The notes beneath the pieces were generated by a model. It saw nothing but the letters and a program-made list of their open reading frames with translations. It searched no databases and was not told the DNA's origin. From Adlercreutzia shanghongiae (GTDB lineage: Bacteria > Actinomycetota > Coriobacteriia > Coriobacteriales > Eggerthellaceae): DNA of 64,000 nucleotides. Both the position numbers and the translations under genes were made by a program. The stretch's first letter is position 1; each line of letters begins with the position of its first letter. This document shows, one piece after another, positions 48,888 to 57,431 of this stretch. Location: the NCBI RefSeq assembly GCF_035830635.1, contig NZ_JAYMFI010000030.1, positions 3,434 through 67,433 of the forward strand, in the 5' to 3' direction.

Positions 48888-49700
48888 ATGGAAATTCAAT
48901 GGTCCCTTGTTTTGTTCACCGCTCTGTCCGGGGCGGGGGCGTGGCTTGTCGCCTGCGCCGGTCTCGATGCCTTTAAGGGCCTGGCCAAAAAGACGGTTGT
49001 GCCGGCGGTCATCGTGGGCATCGTCCTCATCGTCGTGGGCGGCATCGCCTCGGCGACCCATCTGTCCCACGTCGACCGCATCATGGCCGTGCTGGCTCAC
49101 CCGGCGCCGGGCATCTTCCTGGAGGCGCTGCTCCTCGGCATCGATGTGGTAGTGGCCGCCGTATTCCTCGTGCTGTACAAGCGCAACGCCTCGGAGGGCG
49201 TGCTCAAGGGCTTGGGCATTGCCGCTGTGGCCATGGCCGCCATCTTCAGCTACGCCTGCGGCTCCTCCTACATGATGTCCTCGCAGCTGGCTTGGAACAC
49301 CATTGCGCTGCCGCTGGGTTATCTCGGCACGGCGCTCGCTGCGGGCACGGCCCTGTGGTACCTGCTGTGCGCTGTGCTCAAGGAGGAGGCCGCTGCCTTG
49401 TCCTTCGCGGCCACCGAGACGCTTGTCGGTGCCGCTGTAGCTCTGGTGACCTCTCTTGCCTACGGCCTTATGGCCGGCATCGTGGGCGGTGATTCCGCAA
49501 TCCTGTTCTGGGTCGGAGTCGTCATCTGCGGGGGCGTGGTGCCCCTGGCCTGCGGCGTCGTCGGCATGAAGAAGACCGATGGGGCGCTTTCCCTGGCCAT
49601 CGTGGCTGTGGTCGGCGCGTTCATCGGGTCGGTCGCCTATCGCGTGCTCATGTGGACCGCGTCCATCGCTTTGATGTCGCTGTTCGGTGTGAGCATCTAG
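48888..49700 (+). CDS. DmsC-like membrane anchor subunit
   Basis: 270 residues with about eight hydrophobic helices. MEIQWSLVLFTALSGAGAWL and IASATHLSHVDRIMAVLAHPA, with its paired histidines, are typical of DmsC-type anchors that oxidise menaquinol. It completes the ABC trio of the molybdoenzyme. AAGGAG lies before the ATG. Confidence 0.9.
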   Translation: MEIQWSLVLFTALSGAGAWLVACAGLDAFKGLAKKTVVPAVIVGIVLIVVGGIASATHLSHVDRIMAVLAHPAPGIFLEALLLGIDVVVAAVFLVLYKRNASEGVLKGLGIAAVAMAAIFSYACGSSYMMSSQLAWNTIALPLGYLGTALAAGTALWYLLCAVLKEEAAALSFAATETLVGAAVALVTSLAYGLMAGIVGGDSAILFWVGVVICGGVVPLACGVVGMKKTDGALSLAIVAVVGAFIGSVAYRVLMWTASIALMSLFGVSI

Positions 49701-49766
49701 TTTCACCGTTTTCCGCCGCCCGGCTTCCCCTTCCGGCCGGGCGGCCCCTCTTCAAGGAGTTGTCTT

Positions 49767-50543
49767 ATGGATCAGACCAACCGTATCGCCCTCACTGGGG
49801 CCGAGGCGCAGGAGATGCGCGAGGCCAACGAGGTCCGGGCCGCCTTCTGCCGGTTTCTTGCCAGCCTGTATCTGTACGAGCTCACTGACGAGCAGATCGA
49901 GGCCTTCGCCCATATCGATGTCGCTGGCGACGGCACGGCCATCGACGAGGGGCTGAGCACGATTAAGGAATACCTCCGCCATCGCCATGGCGGCACCCGC
50001 CAGGAGCTGGCCGTCGATTACGCCCGCGTGTTTCTCGGCGCCGGCAGCTACGACCGCATTCTGGCGCCGCCCTACGAGTCGGTGTTTACCAGCGAAGAGC
50101 GCATCCTCATGCAGGATGCCCGCGATGGCGCGGTGACCTACTACCGTCGTGCCGGTCTCGATTTGCCCGCCGACAACACAACCCCCGAAGACCACCTCGG
50201 TTTCGAGCTGCAATTCGTCGCCGCGCTGGCCGAGCGCGCAAACGAGGCCCTTGATGGGGGCGATAAGGCAGTCCTCGCCGAGACGATGGCCCTGGCGCGC
50301 AGCTTCTTCGCCCGTCATCAGCAGAACTGGCTTTCTGCCCTGTGCGATGCGGTGGACGAGTTCGCCGAGACAGATTTCTATCGCGGAGTTGCGCGCATGA
50401 CCCGCGGTTACGTGGAATCCGAGGCGGCGTTCTTCGACGAGGTGGCCCCGGTGCTTTCCTTGGGCGATGAGGTGGCCGAGATTCGTCCTGCCTGGGATGT
50501 TGACGATACGGGCACTCTGGCAGCAGAAGGCGCGGTGGCGTAA
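49767..50543 (+). CDS. TorD/DmsD-family molybdoenzyme chaperone
   Basis: 258 residues, mostly helical. ANEVRAAFCRFLASLYLYEL, LAVDYARVFLGAG, PYESVFTSEERILMQ and the strongly conserved PEDHLGFELQF identify the TorD/DmsD family. It binds the Tat signal of the catalytic subunit in the cytosol and helps insert the molybdenum cofactor before export. AAGGAG lies 8 bases before the ATG. Its stop overlaps the next ATG by one base. Confidence 0.92.
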   Translation: MDQTNRIALTGAEAQEMREANEVRAAFCRFLASLYLYELTDEQIEAFAHIDVAGDGTAIDEGLSTIKEYLRHRHGGTRQELAVDYARVFLGAGSYDRILAPPYESVFTSEERILMQDARDGAVTYYRRAGLDLPADNTTPEDHLGFELQFVAALAERANEALDGGDKAVLAETMALARSFFARHQQNWLSALCDAVDEFAETDFYRGVARMTRGYVESEAAFFDEVAPVLSLGDEVAEIRPAWDVDDTGTLAAEGAVA

Positions 50544-51169
50544 TGGCCGCGCTGACGCGCCGCGGCTTTGTCGGCTTGGCTGCCATTTGCGCGGTAGGCG
50601 TGGGCGTGGGCGGGGCCGGAGTGGCTTTCGCCGGAGAGACCGAGCTCCTGCGTCCTCCGGGCGGCCAAGACGAGCGCGCCCTTGCCGCCGCGTGCCTCAA
50701 ATGCGATCGTTGTCGCAGCGCGTGCCCCACCGGCGCGGTGGCTCTCGCCTCGGTGGGCGATGGCTTTCTGCGGGCACGCACCCCGGTGCTCGATTTTCAC
50801 AAGGGCTACTGCGATTTCTGCGACAAGTGCATCGAGGTGTGCCCTACCGGCGCCCTGCGGCCCTTCGATGAATCGATTGAGAAGCTGGGCGTGGCGGTGG
50901 TGCAGAAGGACCGCTGCCTGTCCTATTTCCAGGGATGCACCGTGTGCGAGGACTCCTGCGCCTTCGAGGCGCTGACCTTTGTCGACGGCCATCCGGTGGT
51001 AGATGCCGAGCTGTGCAACGGCTGCGGCCAGTGCGAGTTCGAGTGTACGGCGCTGGTGTACGGCACCTTTGCTGGCGGCACGCGACGGGGCATCGTAGTG
51101 GTGCCTCCGAAGACCGCTGAGCGCCTCGGGAGCACGGTGGTTGAAGACGGCAGCGAGATGGGGGTATAG
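50543..51169 (+). CDS. Tat-exported ferredoxin (NapG-like)
   Basis: 208 residues. Tat signal LTRRGFVGLAAICAVGVG, then four cysteine groups (CLKCDRCRSAC, CDFCDKCIEVC, CTVCEDSC, CNGCGQCEFEC) as in NapG/MauM-type ferredoxins. Works with the NapH-like protein encoded next to move electrons from quinol to periplasmic or outer-face enzymes. One-base overlap with the chaperone gene; 3 bases to the NapH-like gene. Confidence 0.9.
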   Translation: MAALTRRGFVGLAAICAVGVGVGGAGVAFAGETELLRPPGGQDERALAAACLKCDRCRSACPTGAVALASVGDGFLRARTPVLDFHKGYCDFCDKCIEVCPTGALRPFDESIEKLGVAVVQKDRCLSYFQGCTVCEDSCAFEALTFVDGHPVVDAELCNGCGQCEFECTALVYGTFAGGTRRGIVVVPPKTAERLGSTVVEDGSEMGV

Positions 51170-51172
51170 CCC

Positions 51173-52042
51173 ATGAAGTTGAAGACGAAGCGAACCCTGG
51201 CTGCCGTTGGCGTGCTGGGTCTGGTCGGCGTCGGGCTGGCCGTGCATACGGGTACCGGCACGCCCTCGGCGTGGGGCATCGGCGATATCGCTGCCATCTG
51301 TCCGCTGGGCGGCATCGAGGCGGCCATCGCCTCGCGCACCATTGTGCCGCCGCTGCTGATTGGCTTGGCCATTGTCGTGGCCTTGGTGGCCCTGGCGGGC
51401 CGAGCTTTCTGCGCCTGGGGCTGCCCCGTGCCGCTTCTGCGCCGTGTGTTCGGTATCAAGGAGCGGAAGGCCGACAAGCCGACGTTGGCCGAGCGTGACG
51501 GGGCCAACGACTCGCGCAACTGGGTGTTGGGAGCCACGGTGCTCACCACGGCCGCCTTTGGCTTCCCGGTGTTCTGCCTGATTTGTCCTGTTGGTCTGTC
51601 GGTCGCCACGTTCATCGCGCTTTGGCGCCTGTTCCAGTTCAGCGAGGCCACGCTGTCGCTGGTAGTGTTCCCCGTCATTCTCGTGCTGGAGATCGTGCTT
51701 CTGCGAAAATGGTGCCATCGCTTTTGCCCGCTCGGCGCTCTGCTCGGGCTTATGTCGCGGCTGAATCGCACGTTTCGGCCAAAGGTGGCTCCCGAGTCCT
51801 GTCTGCAGTGCTCAGGGGGTAGCTGCTCGCGCTGCGCCGATGTGTGCCCCGAGGGGATCGATCTTCACCATCCCGAGCAATCAGTTTCCCTGGCCGAGTG
51901 CACGAAGTGCGGCGAGTGCAAGGATGTCTGCCCCGCGCACGCCATCAGCTTCCCGTTCCTCAGGCGGGCGGGGAAGCCCGAACCGTCCGTCGCGCCGTCC
52001 ATCGGCTGCGCCGAGGATGCGGTTGCTATCGTCGAGCGCTAG
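51173..52042 (+). CDS. NapH-like membrane iron-sulfur protein
   Basis: 289 residues. Four to five membrane helices with two CxxxCP-type motifs (FCAWGCPVP and WCHRFCPLGALLG), and a C-terminal cytoplasmic ferredoxin part (CLQCSGGSCSRCADVCP, CTKCGECKDVCP). NapH with NapG forms a quinol dehydrogenase. It gives the operon a second electron entry besides the DmsC-like anchor. Start ATG at 51173 right after the NapG-like stop. Confidence 0.9.
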   Translation: MKLKTKRTLAAVGVLGLVGVGLAVHTGTGTPSAWGIGDIAAICPLGGIEAAIASRTIVPPLLIGLAIVVALVALAGRAFCAWGCPVPLLRRVFGIKERKADKPTLAERDGANDSRNWVLGATVLTTAAFGFPVFCLICPVGLSVATFIALWRLFQFSEATLSLVVFPVILVLEIVLLRKWCHRFCPLGALLGLMSRLNRTFRPKVAPESCLQCSGGSCSRCADVCPEGIDLHHPEQSVSLAECTKCGECKDVCPAHAISFPFLRRAGKPEPSVAPSIGCAEDAVAIVER

Positions 52043-52181
52043 AGCGTCGCTACAACGGGCGACGAGCTTTGTCGCCATGGGAATTCGAACAGGGGGAAGG
52101 CTTGTGCCGATAGCTGAGGGTATACAATATGGGCCGTGGGGCGAACGGGGCGTTGGCACCCGTTCAGCTGAGAATGCGGCC

Positions 52182-53930
52182 ATGCGGAGCGTGGACCGTC
52201 AATCATGGGGGGAGCGCATGCGCAAGCGGTTCGGCGACAATCAAGAGGCTTTCGCGTCCAACAGCGAGTTGGCGCCGACGCGTCTCGGCATGACCATAGA
52301 AGAGCAGTGGCCCGCCTTTAAGTTGGTGGGCTTCGGCTTTTACTACGCCTGGATTTGGGTGTCCTACAACAGCAACGTGCTCGTCTTTCCCTCGGCTGCC
52401 TACGATTTGCCTCCCGATACCATCTCCCTTACCTATCTGGTTTCGACGCTCGCCTTAGGTATCGCTTTGGTGCTGCTGTCTTTGGTGCGTGCGTTTACGC
52501 GGCGGCTCATGGGCAGCAACGGGTTTCTTATCGCGGCAGCGACAGTGGTGGGTCTGGCCACCGTGGGCACCTACGCATCGTCGAGTCTGGGAGCCGATGC
52601 GAACCTGTTCCTCATCGCGAGTGCCGCGCTGACTGGCGTGGGGACGTCGGTTGTCGTGCTGAGGTTCGGCGTCGTGTATTCGAAGGTGCCGGCACGCGAG
52701 GCGGCTATGTACACGGCGGCCTCCTTCGTATTTGCCGCCATGATCTACTTCATGGCCGTGGGCCTGCCCGATCCGGTGGGCATGGTGTTCACGGCCCTTC
52801 TCCCGGTCCTGGCCGTGGCCTCTACGCTTACCAATCCCGAGTGGTCGTCCGAAGATGAGGCGCCGCGCCCCGAAGGGCCTTCATCGATGCGGGAATTTTT
52901 CGTGCGACTGCTGGTGGCCGTGGTGGTTTTCTCTACGGTGGTGGGGGTATCCCGCGGGTTTTCGGTGCCCCATTCCTCCATCAGCTCGCTCAACGACGAT
53001 GGCGCGCTCATCATCTTCAGCACGGCGGTGGTGGCTGCGGTGCTGTTCGCCGTCATAGGGCTGCTGCGCCGGCAGTTCGATGTGAGCCGCCTGTACTATC
53101 CTATCATCATCGCTGTGGCGGCTGGCATCCTTGTTACGCCGCTTGTGGGCGGAACGGGCTTCGGCAGTCAGTTCGTCACCGTGGCCTACAACTGCTTCAT
53201 GCTGGTAATCTGGTGCCTGTTGGCCTACGTTGCCTACTCGTCGCGCCTTTCTCCAATTCTAGTGTTCGGACTGGGGCGTGGGGCGTCAGCATTGGGAACG
53301 ACCTTCGGATGGCTTGGCGGTCTGGGGATCGTGCGGACTCAGGGTGGCGGCAGCTTGTCGCTCGAGGTTATCTCGGTTGCCATGGTCTTCGCACTTCTGG
53401 TGGTATCGATGCTGGTGCTGAACGACCGTCTGATCGGCGACGCGCTGCGTCCGGGGGAGCAAATTCTCGGCGATGCCGCGGGGATGCCGGCGCAAGGTGC
53501 GAAGTCGGCAGGGGAGGCGGCGTTCGCCGGCCGGCAAGGCGCCGAGGATCGCAGGAACGTGGCGGTTGACGGCGAGGTCTCCTTGGATGGCGGAGTCGGC
53601 TGCGGCGAAATCGGCGAAATGGATAGGTCCAGCAAGATGGGGGAGGCTGGCGCCTCCCTTGTCGGTGACAGCTCGGGAGATGCTGCGATGGGGGAGCGGC
53701 GTCCCGGTCCCTATCGGATGCGCTGCGATGCGGTGGCCGAGCGCTACGAGCTCTCGCCCCGGGAACGCGAAGTGTTTGATCTTCTGGTGCGCGGCCGCTC
53801 CATCGACTACATCGCCCAGAGTCTCACCATCTCCTTCAATACCGCAAAATCTCATATCCGTCATATCTACGTGAAAACCGACGTCCACTCCCGTCAGGAG
53901 CTCCTCGATCTCATCGACCGCGAGCGCTAG
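52182..53930 (+). CDS. Membrane-bound LuxR-family regulator
   Basis: 582 residues with this start. A short cytoplasmic N-terminus is followed by about 12 hydrophobic helices (about 60-440) with no known sensor family. A low-complexity Gly/Ala/Glu linker (about 440-515) follows, then a C-terminal LuxR helix-turn-helix (YELSPREREVFDLLVRGRSI, IAQSLTISFNTAKSHIRHIY). Such fusions are common near redox operons in Eggerthellaceae and probably sense the substrate or electron acceptor of the adjacent molybdoenzyme. ATG at 52182 is uncertain: ATG 52218 (GGGGGAG just upstream) and ATG 52077 are in frame. TATACAAT at 52121-52128 may be its -10. Confidence 0.88.
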   Translation: MRSVDRQSWGERMRKRFGDNQEAFASNSELAPTRLGMTIEEQWPAFKLVGFGFYYAWIWVSYNSNVLVFPSAAYDLPPDTISLTYLVSTLALGIALVLLSLVRAFTRRLMGSNGFLIAAATVVGLATVGTYASSSLGADANLFLIASAALTGVGTSVVVLRFGVVYSKVPAREAAMYTAASFVFAAMIYFMAVGLPDPVGMVFTALLPVLAVASTLTNPEWSSEDEAPRPEGPSSMREFFVRLLVAVVVFSTVVGVSRGFSVPHSSISSLNDDGALIIFSTAVVAAVLFAVIGLLRRQFDVSRLYYPIIIAVAAGILVTPLVGGTGFGSQFVTVAYNCFMLVIWCLLAYVAYSSRLSPILVFGLGRGASALGTTFGWLGGLGIVRTQGGGSLSLEVISVAMVFALLVVSMLVLNDRLIGDALRPGEQILGDAAGMPAQGAKSAGEAAFAGRQGAEDRRNVAVDGEVSLDGGVGCGEIGEMDRSSKMGEAGASLVGDSSGDAAMGERRPGPYRMRCDAVAERYELSPREREVFDLLVRGRSIDYIAQSLTISFNTAKSHIRHIYVKTDVHSRQELLDLIDRER

Positions 53931-53954
53931 GCGCTGGGTCTTGCAGGCTAGTGA

Positions 53955-54158
53955 TTTGACCCTGGCGCCTCCCTTGAGAGGGCGGCACGTCTCGGCTGGG
54001 ATGACTTCGAGGATTGTCTGAGTGCCCTTGCTGTCGAGAGGGAGGGGGCCGACCATCTCATCACCCGCGACGCCAAGGGGTTCGCGCGGTCAACGCATCC
54101 GGCGGTGTCCCCGGATGCGTGGCTTAACATCATGCGCGAAGAGCGCGGCCTCGACTAA
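53955..54158 (+). pseudogene. PIN-domain toxin remnant (C-terminal half)
   Basis: A reading frame from 53955 to the TAA at 54156-54158 has no start codon and is preceded by an in-frame stop. It reads WDDFEDCLSALAVEREGADH, then LITRDAKGF and a tail ending IMREERGLD. The D-x-E-D and L-I-T-R-D-x-x-x-F words match the second half of VapC/PIN-domain nucleases. The N-terminal half with the first acidic residues is missing and no antitoxin gene is adjacent. A degraded toxin-antitoxin locus is the likely origin. Confidence 0.6.
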
Positions 54159-54221
54159 GGCGAGGTTCAGCTTTAGGACGGAGAGGGGAGTTGTGCCGGC
54201 AAATACGCGTGAGTATCTAGC

Positions 54222-54392
54222 ATGGTGGCGGAGTATTCTCTTTGGGCAACGCATGCGCCCATTGGCGTGAGTGAGTGCCGTCTGGGCGATGAACTGCCTG
54301 CGGCTTACGCTGACATACTCCCGTCGCCCGAGGACTTGGTGGCCCGGCTGCAGGGGAAGACGAAGTTTCGCGTTGCCCTTGGCCAACCATAG
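54222..54392 (+). CDS. Possible 56-residue hypothetical protein
   Basis: An ATG at 54222 opens a short frame ending at TAG 54390-54392 (MVAEYSLWATHAPIGV... EDLVARLQGKTKF). No good ribosome site and no known domain. It may be a remnant from the same degraded locus as the PIN fragment rather than a functional gene. Confidence 0.25.
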   Translation: MVAEYSLWATHAPIGVSECRLGDELPAAYADILPSPEDLVARLQGKTKFRVALGQP

Positions 54393-54409
54393 GGAAAACT
54401 TGATAGGTA

Positions 54410-54437
54410 TTGACTTAGGTTTCCTTCTGCGTACAAT
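54410..54437 (+). promoter_or_regulatory. Housekeeping-type promoter of htpG
   Basis: TTGACT (54410-54415) and TACAAT (54432-54437) are separated by 16 bases, a near-consensus sigma-A promoter. The CIRCE element begins 7 bases further on. Confidence 0.85.
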
Positions 54438-54443
54438 GTGCTG

Positions 54444-54470
54444 TTAGCACTCGATAAGGGAGACTGCTAA
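54444..54470 (+). promoter_or_regulatory. CIRCE element (HrcA operator) before htpG
   Basis: TTAGCACTC (54444-54452), 9 bases, GACTGCTAA (54462-54470): the CIRCE inverted repeat with one change from GAGTGCTAA. It lies at the expected transcription start, so HrcA binding would block htpG and be relieved by heat shock. Confidence 0.88.
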
Positions 54471-54595
54471 CGCCTCTGTCGCCGCAGGTCAACGACTGCC
54501 GTACAGCCCGATTGCATCCGCGAGATACTGCCTGCGTGCGGCCTACACTGAAGCGGTATGCGTCTTCCGACCGTATGAAAGAAGGTTTACCGTCC

Positions 54596-56584
54596 ATGAG
54601 AAAGTTCAAGACCGAGAGCAAGAAATTGCTCGACCTCATGATCAACTCCATCTACACCAACCGCGAGATCTTCCTGCGCGAACTCATCTCGAACGCATCG
54701 GACGCGGTGGACAAGCTGTACTTCCGTAGCCTTACCGATCCGGACGTTGCCGTGGGCCGCGACGATTTGGCCATCACTGTGGGCTTTTCTTCCGATGAGC
54801 GCACCGTCGCCGTCTCCGACAACGGCATCGGCATGACCAAAGACGAGTTGGACAAGAACCTCGGCACCATCGCCCACTCCGACTCCTTCGAGTTCAAGGC
54901 CGCCCAGGCCGAGGCCGCTGCTGAAAGCGAGCCCGGCGAGGCGAAGGGCCTCGACGACCTCACCGACGTGGACATCATCGGCCAGTTCGGCGTGGGCTTC
55001 TACTCCGCCTTCATGGTGGGCAAGAAAGTGCGCGTCGTCTCCCGCGCCATCGGATCCGACGAGGCCTGGGCCTGGGAGTCCAACGGCGTCGACGGCTACG
55101 ACATCAAGCCGGCCGAACGCGCCGAGCACGGCACCGACGTCGTCGTGTACCTGAAGGACGACACCGCCGAGGAGTCCTTCGGCACCTTCGCCAGCGAGCA
55201 CGGGCTCACCCAGCTCATCAAGCGCTACAGCAACTACGTGCGCTATCCCATCAAGATGGAGGTCACGAAGAGCCGCAAAGTTGAGGCCCCCGAGGCGGCC
55301 GAAGGGGAGGAGGCCCCGGCGCCCCAGTGGGAGAGCTACACCGAGGTCGAGACCATCAATTCCATGATCCCCATTTGGAAGCGCAAGAAGTCCGAGGTCT
55401 CCCAGGAAGAGTACAACGAGTTCTACAAGACCGACTTCCACGACTTCGAAGATCCGGCCCGCACCATCTCGGTGCACGCCGAGGGCTCGCTCAACTACGA
55501 CGCCCTCATGTTCGTGCCGAGCCGCGCGCCGTGGGACATGTACTCGAAGGACTACAAGCGCGGGCTCGCCCTGTACTCGGCCAATGTGCTCATCATGGAC
55601 AAGTGCGAGGAGCTTTTGCCCGACTACTTCGGCTTCGTGCGCGGCGTGGTGGACTCCTCTGACCTTACGCTGAACATCTCCCGCGAGACGCTGCAGCATA
55701 ACGGACAGCTGCGCGCTATCGCCCGTCGTCTCGAGAAGAAGATTAAGGGCGATTTGGCGAATATGCGCGACGATGATCGTGCGGCCTACGAGAAGTTCTT
55801 CGAGCAGTTCGGCCGCACGTTGAAGTTCGGCATCTACCAGAGCTACGGCATGGCGAAGGACACCCTGGCCGATTTGCTGCTGTTCTATTCGGCCAAGCAG
55901 AAGAAGATGATCACGCTCGACGAGTACCTGGCCGACGCCCCGGCTGGCGCCGACTCCATCTTCTTCGCCGCAGGTGATTCGCTGGACCGTTTGGCGAACA
56001 TGCCGCTTGTGACCACGGTGCTGGCCAAGGGCTACGATGTGCTTCTGTGCGATCAAGATGTGGACGAGTTCTGCATGATGGCCATGGGCGCCTACGGCGA
56101 GCATGCCGTGGATGGCGACGACGATAACAAGCAGCCCTACTTAATCAAGAACGTGGGCTCCGAGGATTTGGGGCTGACCACCGAAGAAGAGAAGAAGCAG
56201 GCCGAGGAGGCCACAGAATCGAACGCCGAGTTGTTCGACGTTATGCGCGAGGCTCTTGAAGGCAAGGTGGAGCGCGTGGTTGTGTCCACCCGCCTGACCG
56301 ACGCGCCTGTGGTACTCACGACCGAGGGCGGCGTGTCGCTGCAGATGGTTCAGATGCTGAAGATGCAGCCCGGCGCCGAGGACGTGCCCGAGGCCCACAT
56401 CGTGCTTGAGATGAACGACCGGCACCCGGTATTCGCCACCTTGAAGGAGGCCCACGAGGCCGGCGACGACGAGAAGGTGCGTGCCTACGCCGGCATCCTG
56501 TTCGATCAGGCCCTGCTGGTGGAAGGCATCATGCCTGACAACCCGCTCGCCTTCGCCCAAGCGGTGGCCGAGCTCATGAAATAG
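54596..56584 (+). CDS. htpG: Chaperone protein HtpG (Hsp90)
   Basis: 662 residues. The GHKL ATPase domain carries RELISNASDAVDKLYF, DNGIGMTKDEL and GQFGVGFYSAFMVG, the ATP-lid and nucleotide motifs of Hsp90. The middle (LNISRETLQHN) and C-terminal dimerisation domains follow. An acidic Ala/Glu insert (about 100-125) lies in the N-domain and another (about 225-245) before the middle domain. The ATG at 54596 (MRKFKTESKKLL) matches the family start; ATG 54575 is in frame upstream. Controlled by a strong promoter plus CIRCE, which is unusual compared with groESL/dnaK control. Terminator follows. Confidence 0.96.
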   Translation: MRKFKTESKKLLDLMINSIYTNREIFLRELISNASDAVDKLYFRSLTDPDVAVGRDDLAITVGFSSDERTVAVSDNGIGMTKDELDKNLGTIAHSDSFEFKAAQAEAAAESEPGEAKGLDDLTDVDIIGQFGVGFYSAFMVGKKVRVVSRAIGSDEAWAWESNGVDGYDIKPAERAEHGTDVVVYLKDDTAEESFGTFASEHGLTQLIKRYSNYVRYPIKMEVTKSRKVEAPEAAEGEEAPAPQWESYTEVETINSMIPIWKRKKSEVSQEEYNEFYKTDFHDFEDPARTISVHAEGSLNYDALMFVPSRAPWDMYSKDYKRGLALYSANVLIMDKCEELLPDYFGFVRGVVDSSDLTLNISRETLQHNGQLRAIARRLEKKIKGDLANMRDDDRAAYEKFFEQFGRTLKFGIYQSYGMAKDTLADLLLFYSAKQKKMITLDEYLADAPAGADSIFFAAGDSLDRLANMPLVTTVLAKGYDVLLCDQDVDEFCMMAMGAYGEHAVDGDDDNKQPYLIKNVGSEDLGLTTEEEKKQAEEATESNAELFDVMREALEGKVERVVVSTRLTDAPVVLTTEGGVSLQMVQMLKMQPGAEDVPEAHIVLEMNDRHPVFATLKEAHEAGDDEKVRAYAGILFDQALLVEGIMPDNPLAFAQAVAELMK

Positions 56585-56608
56585 CGAAGATTCAATCGCC
56601 TCTCTTTC

Positions 56609-56635
56609 GAAAGGGTCGCTTTGTGCGGCCCTTTC
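56609..56635 (+). terminator. Hairpin terminator of htpG
   Basis: GAAAGGGTCGC (56609-56619) pairs with GCGGCCCTTTC (56625-56635) with one G-U pair and a 5-base loop, 25 bases after the stop. Confidence 0.65.
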
Positions 56636-56678
56636 TTGCGCCATGGGGAGGGGAGCGCTTCGGCAAAGTTTTTCTCTC

Positions 56679-57431
56679 TCATTTGTAGAAAAACCGCGTT
56701 TGTTTGCACATGCGCGAGGCGGTTCGCTTCATGTGAAGCCGAGAGAGCTGTCGCGACCTGGTGTCTTGTTCTGGCGCGAGCATCTTGCAGTCGTTTTGCA
56801 AGCTCCGAATGCCTAACAAACGTGCTTTTCGTGCAAAAGGGAGAGGAAAAGTTGGCTGGGCTACCGACGCTGAGCTACCGACGCTGGGCTGCCGACGCTC
56901 GGTTATCTTCAGCGCCGCGAACGAAGCAGCCATAAGAAAGAGGCCGAGGGCATCGAAGGCGATGAAGAGGTCGATACTCGAGGCGAGCAGGTCGTGGTCG
57001 GCGGGTAGGGTGGCGCGGATGGTCGACTCGCCGATGAGTCCGACGACTTGCTGGGCGAGGATGACGACGCCCAGAGCGGTGAAGCGTCGCGGAGCCGCGA
57101 TGAAAGCGGGGTAGGTGCAGTTCCACATAAGGAAGGCAATGCCGATACCTTGGACCCCCACGCGACCTGGCACGCCAGACAGTTCATAGGCGCCCATATA
57201 GGCTTCGGGGGTAAGTGCGAATCCAAGGGCACACTGCGCGTTCACGACGAACACGAAGGTGAAACACGCACGCACGACCCAGGTGACGATCTTGACGCTC
57301 CGAGGGATCTTCCGCTGGCCCGTCATGCCCGCGGGACTGCCTGCCTCCGCCCCGTTCTGAGCGACGGGCTCGTCCTTTTTTCCCATGTCATCCCGAGTGG
57401 AGGCCGCAAGGCCGGAGCCGAAGGATCTCAT
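56679..57431 (-). CDS. Hypothetical four-helix membrane protein
   Basis: 250 residues. A charged cytoplasmic N-terminus (about 1-45), then four hydrophobic helices (VKIVTWVVRACFTFVFVVN; VQGIGIAFLMWNCTYPAFI; FTALGVVILAQQVVGLIG; SIDLFIAFDALGLFLMAASF), and a basic tail. No domain is recognised. AGGGAGG precedes the ATG at 57431. Its ATG overlaps the stop of the methyltransferase gene (ATGA), so they are translationally coupled. The C-terminal 60 residues are poor in hydrophobic residues and may be an extension of a once shorter gene. Confidence 0.7.
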   Translation of the reverse strand: MRSFGSGLAASTRDDMGKKDEPVAQNGAEAGSPAGMTGQRKIPRSVKIVTWVVRACFTFVFVVNAQCALGFALTPEAYMGAYELSGVPGRVGVQGIGIAFLMWNCTYPAFIAAPRRFTALGVVILAQQVVGLIGESTIRATLPADHDLLASSIDLFIAFDALGLFLMAASFAALKITERRQPSVGSSASVAQPTFPLPFARKARLLGIRSLQNDCKMLAPEQDTRSRQLSRLHMKRTASRMCKQTRFFYK

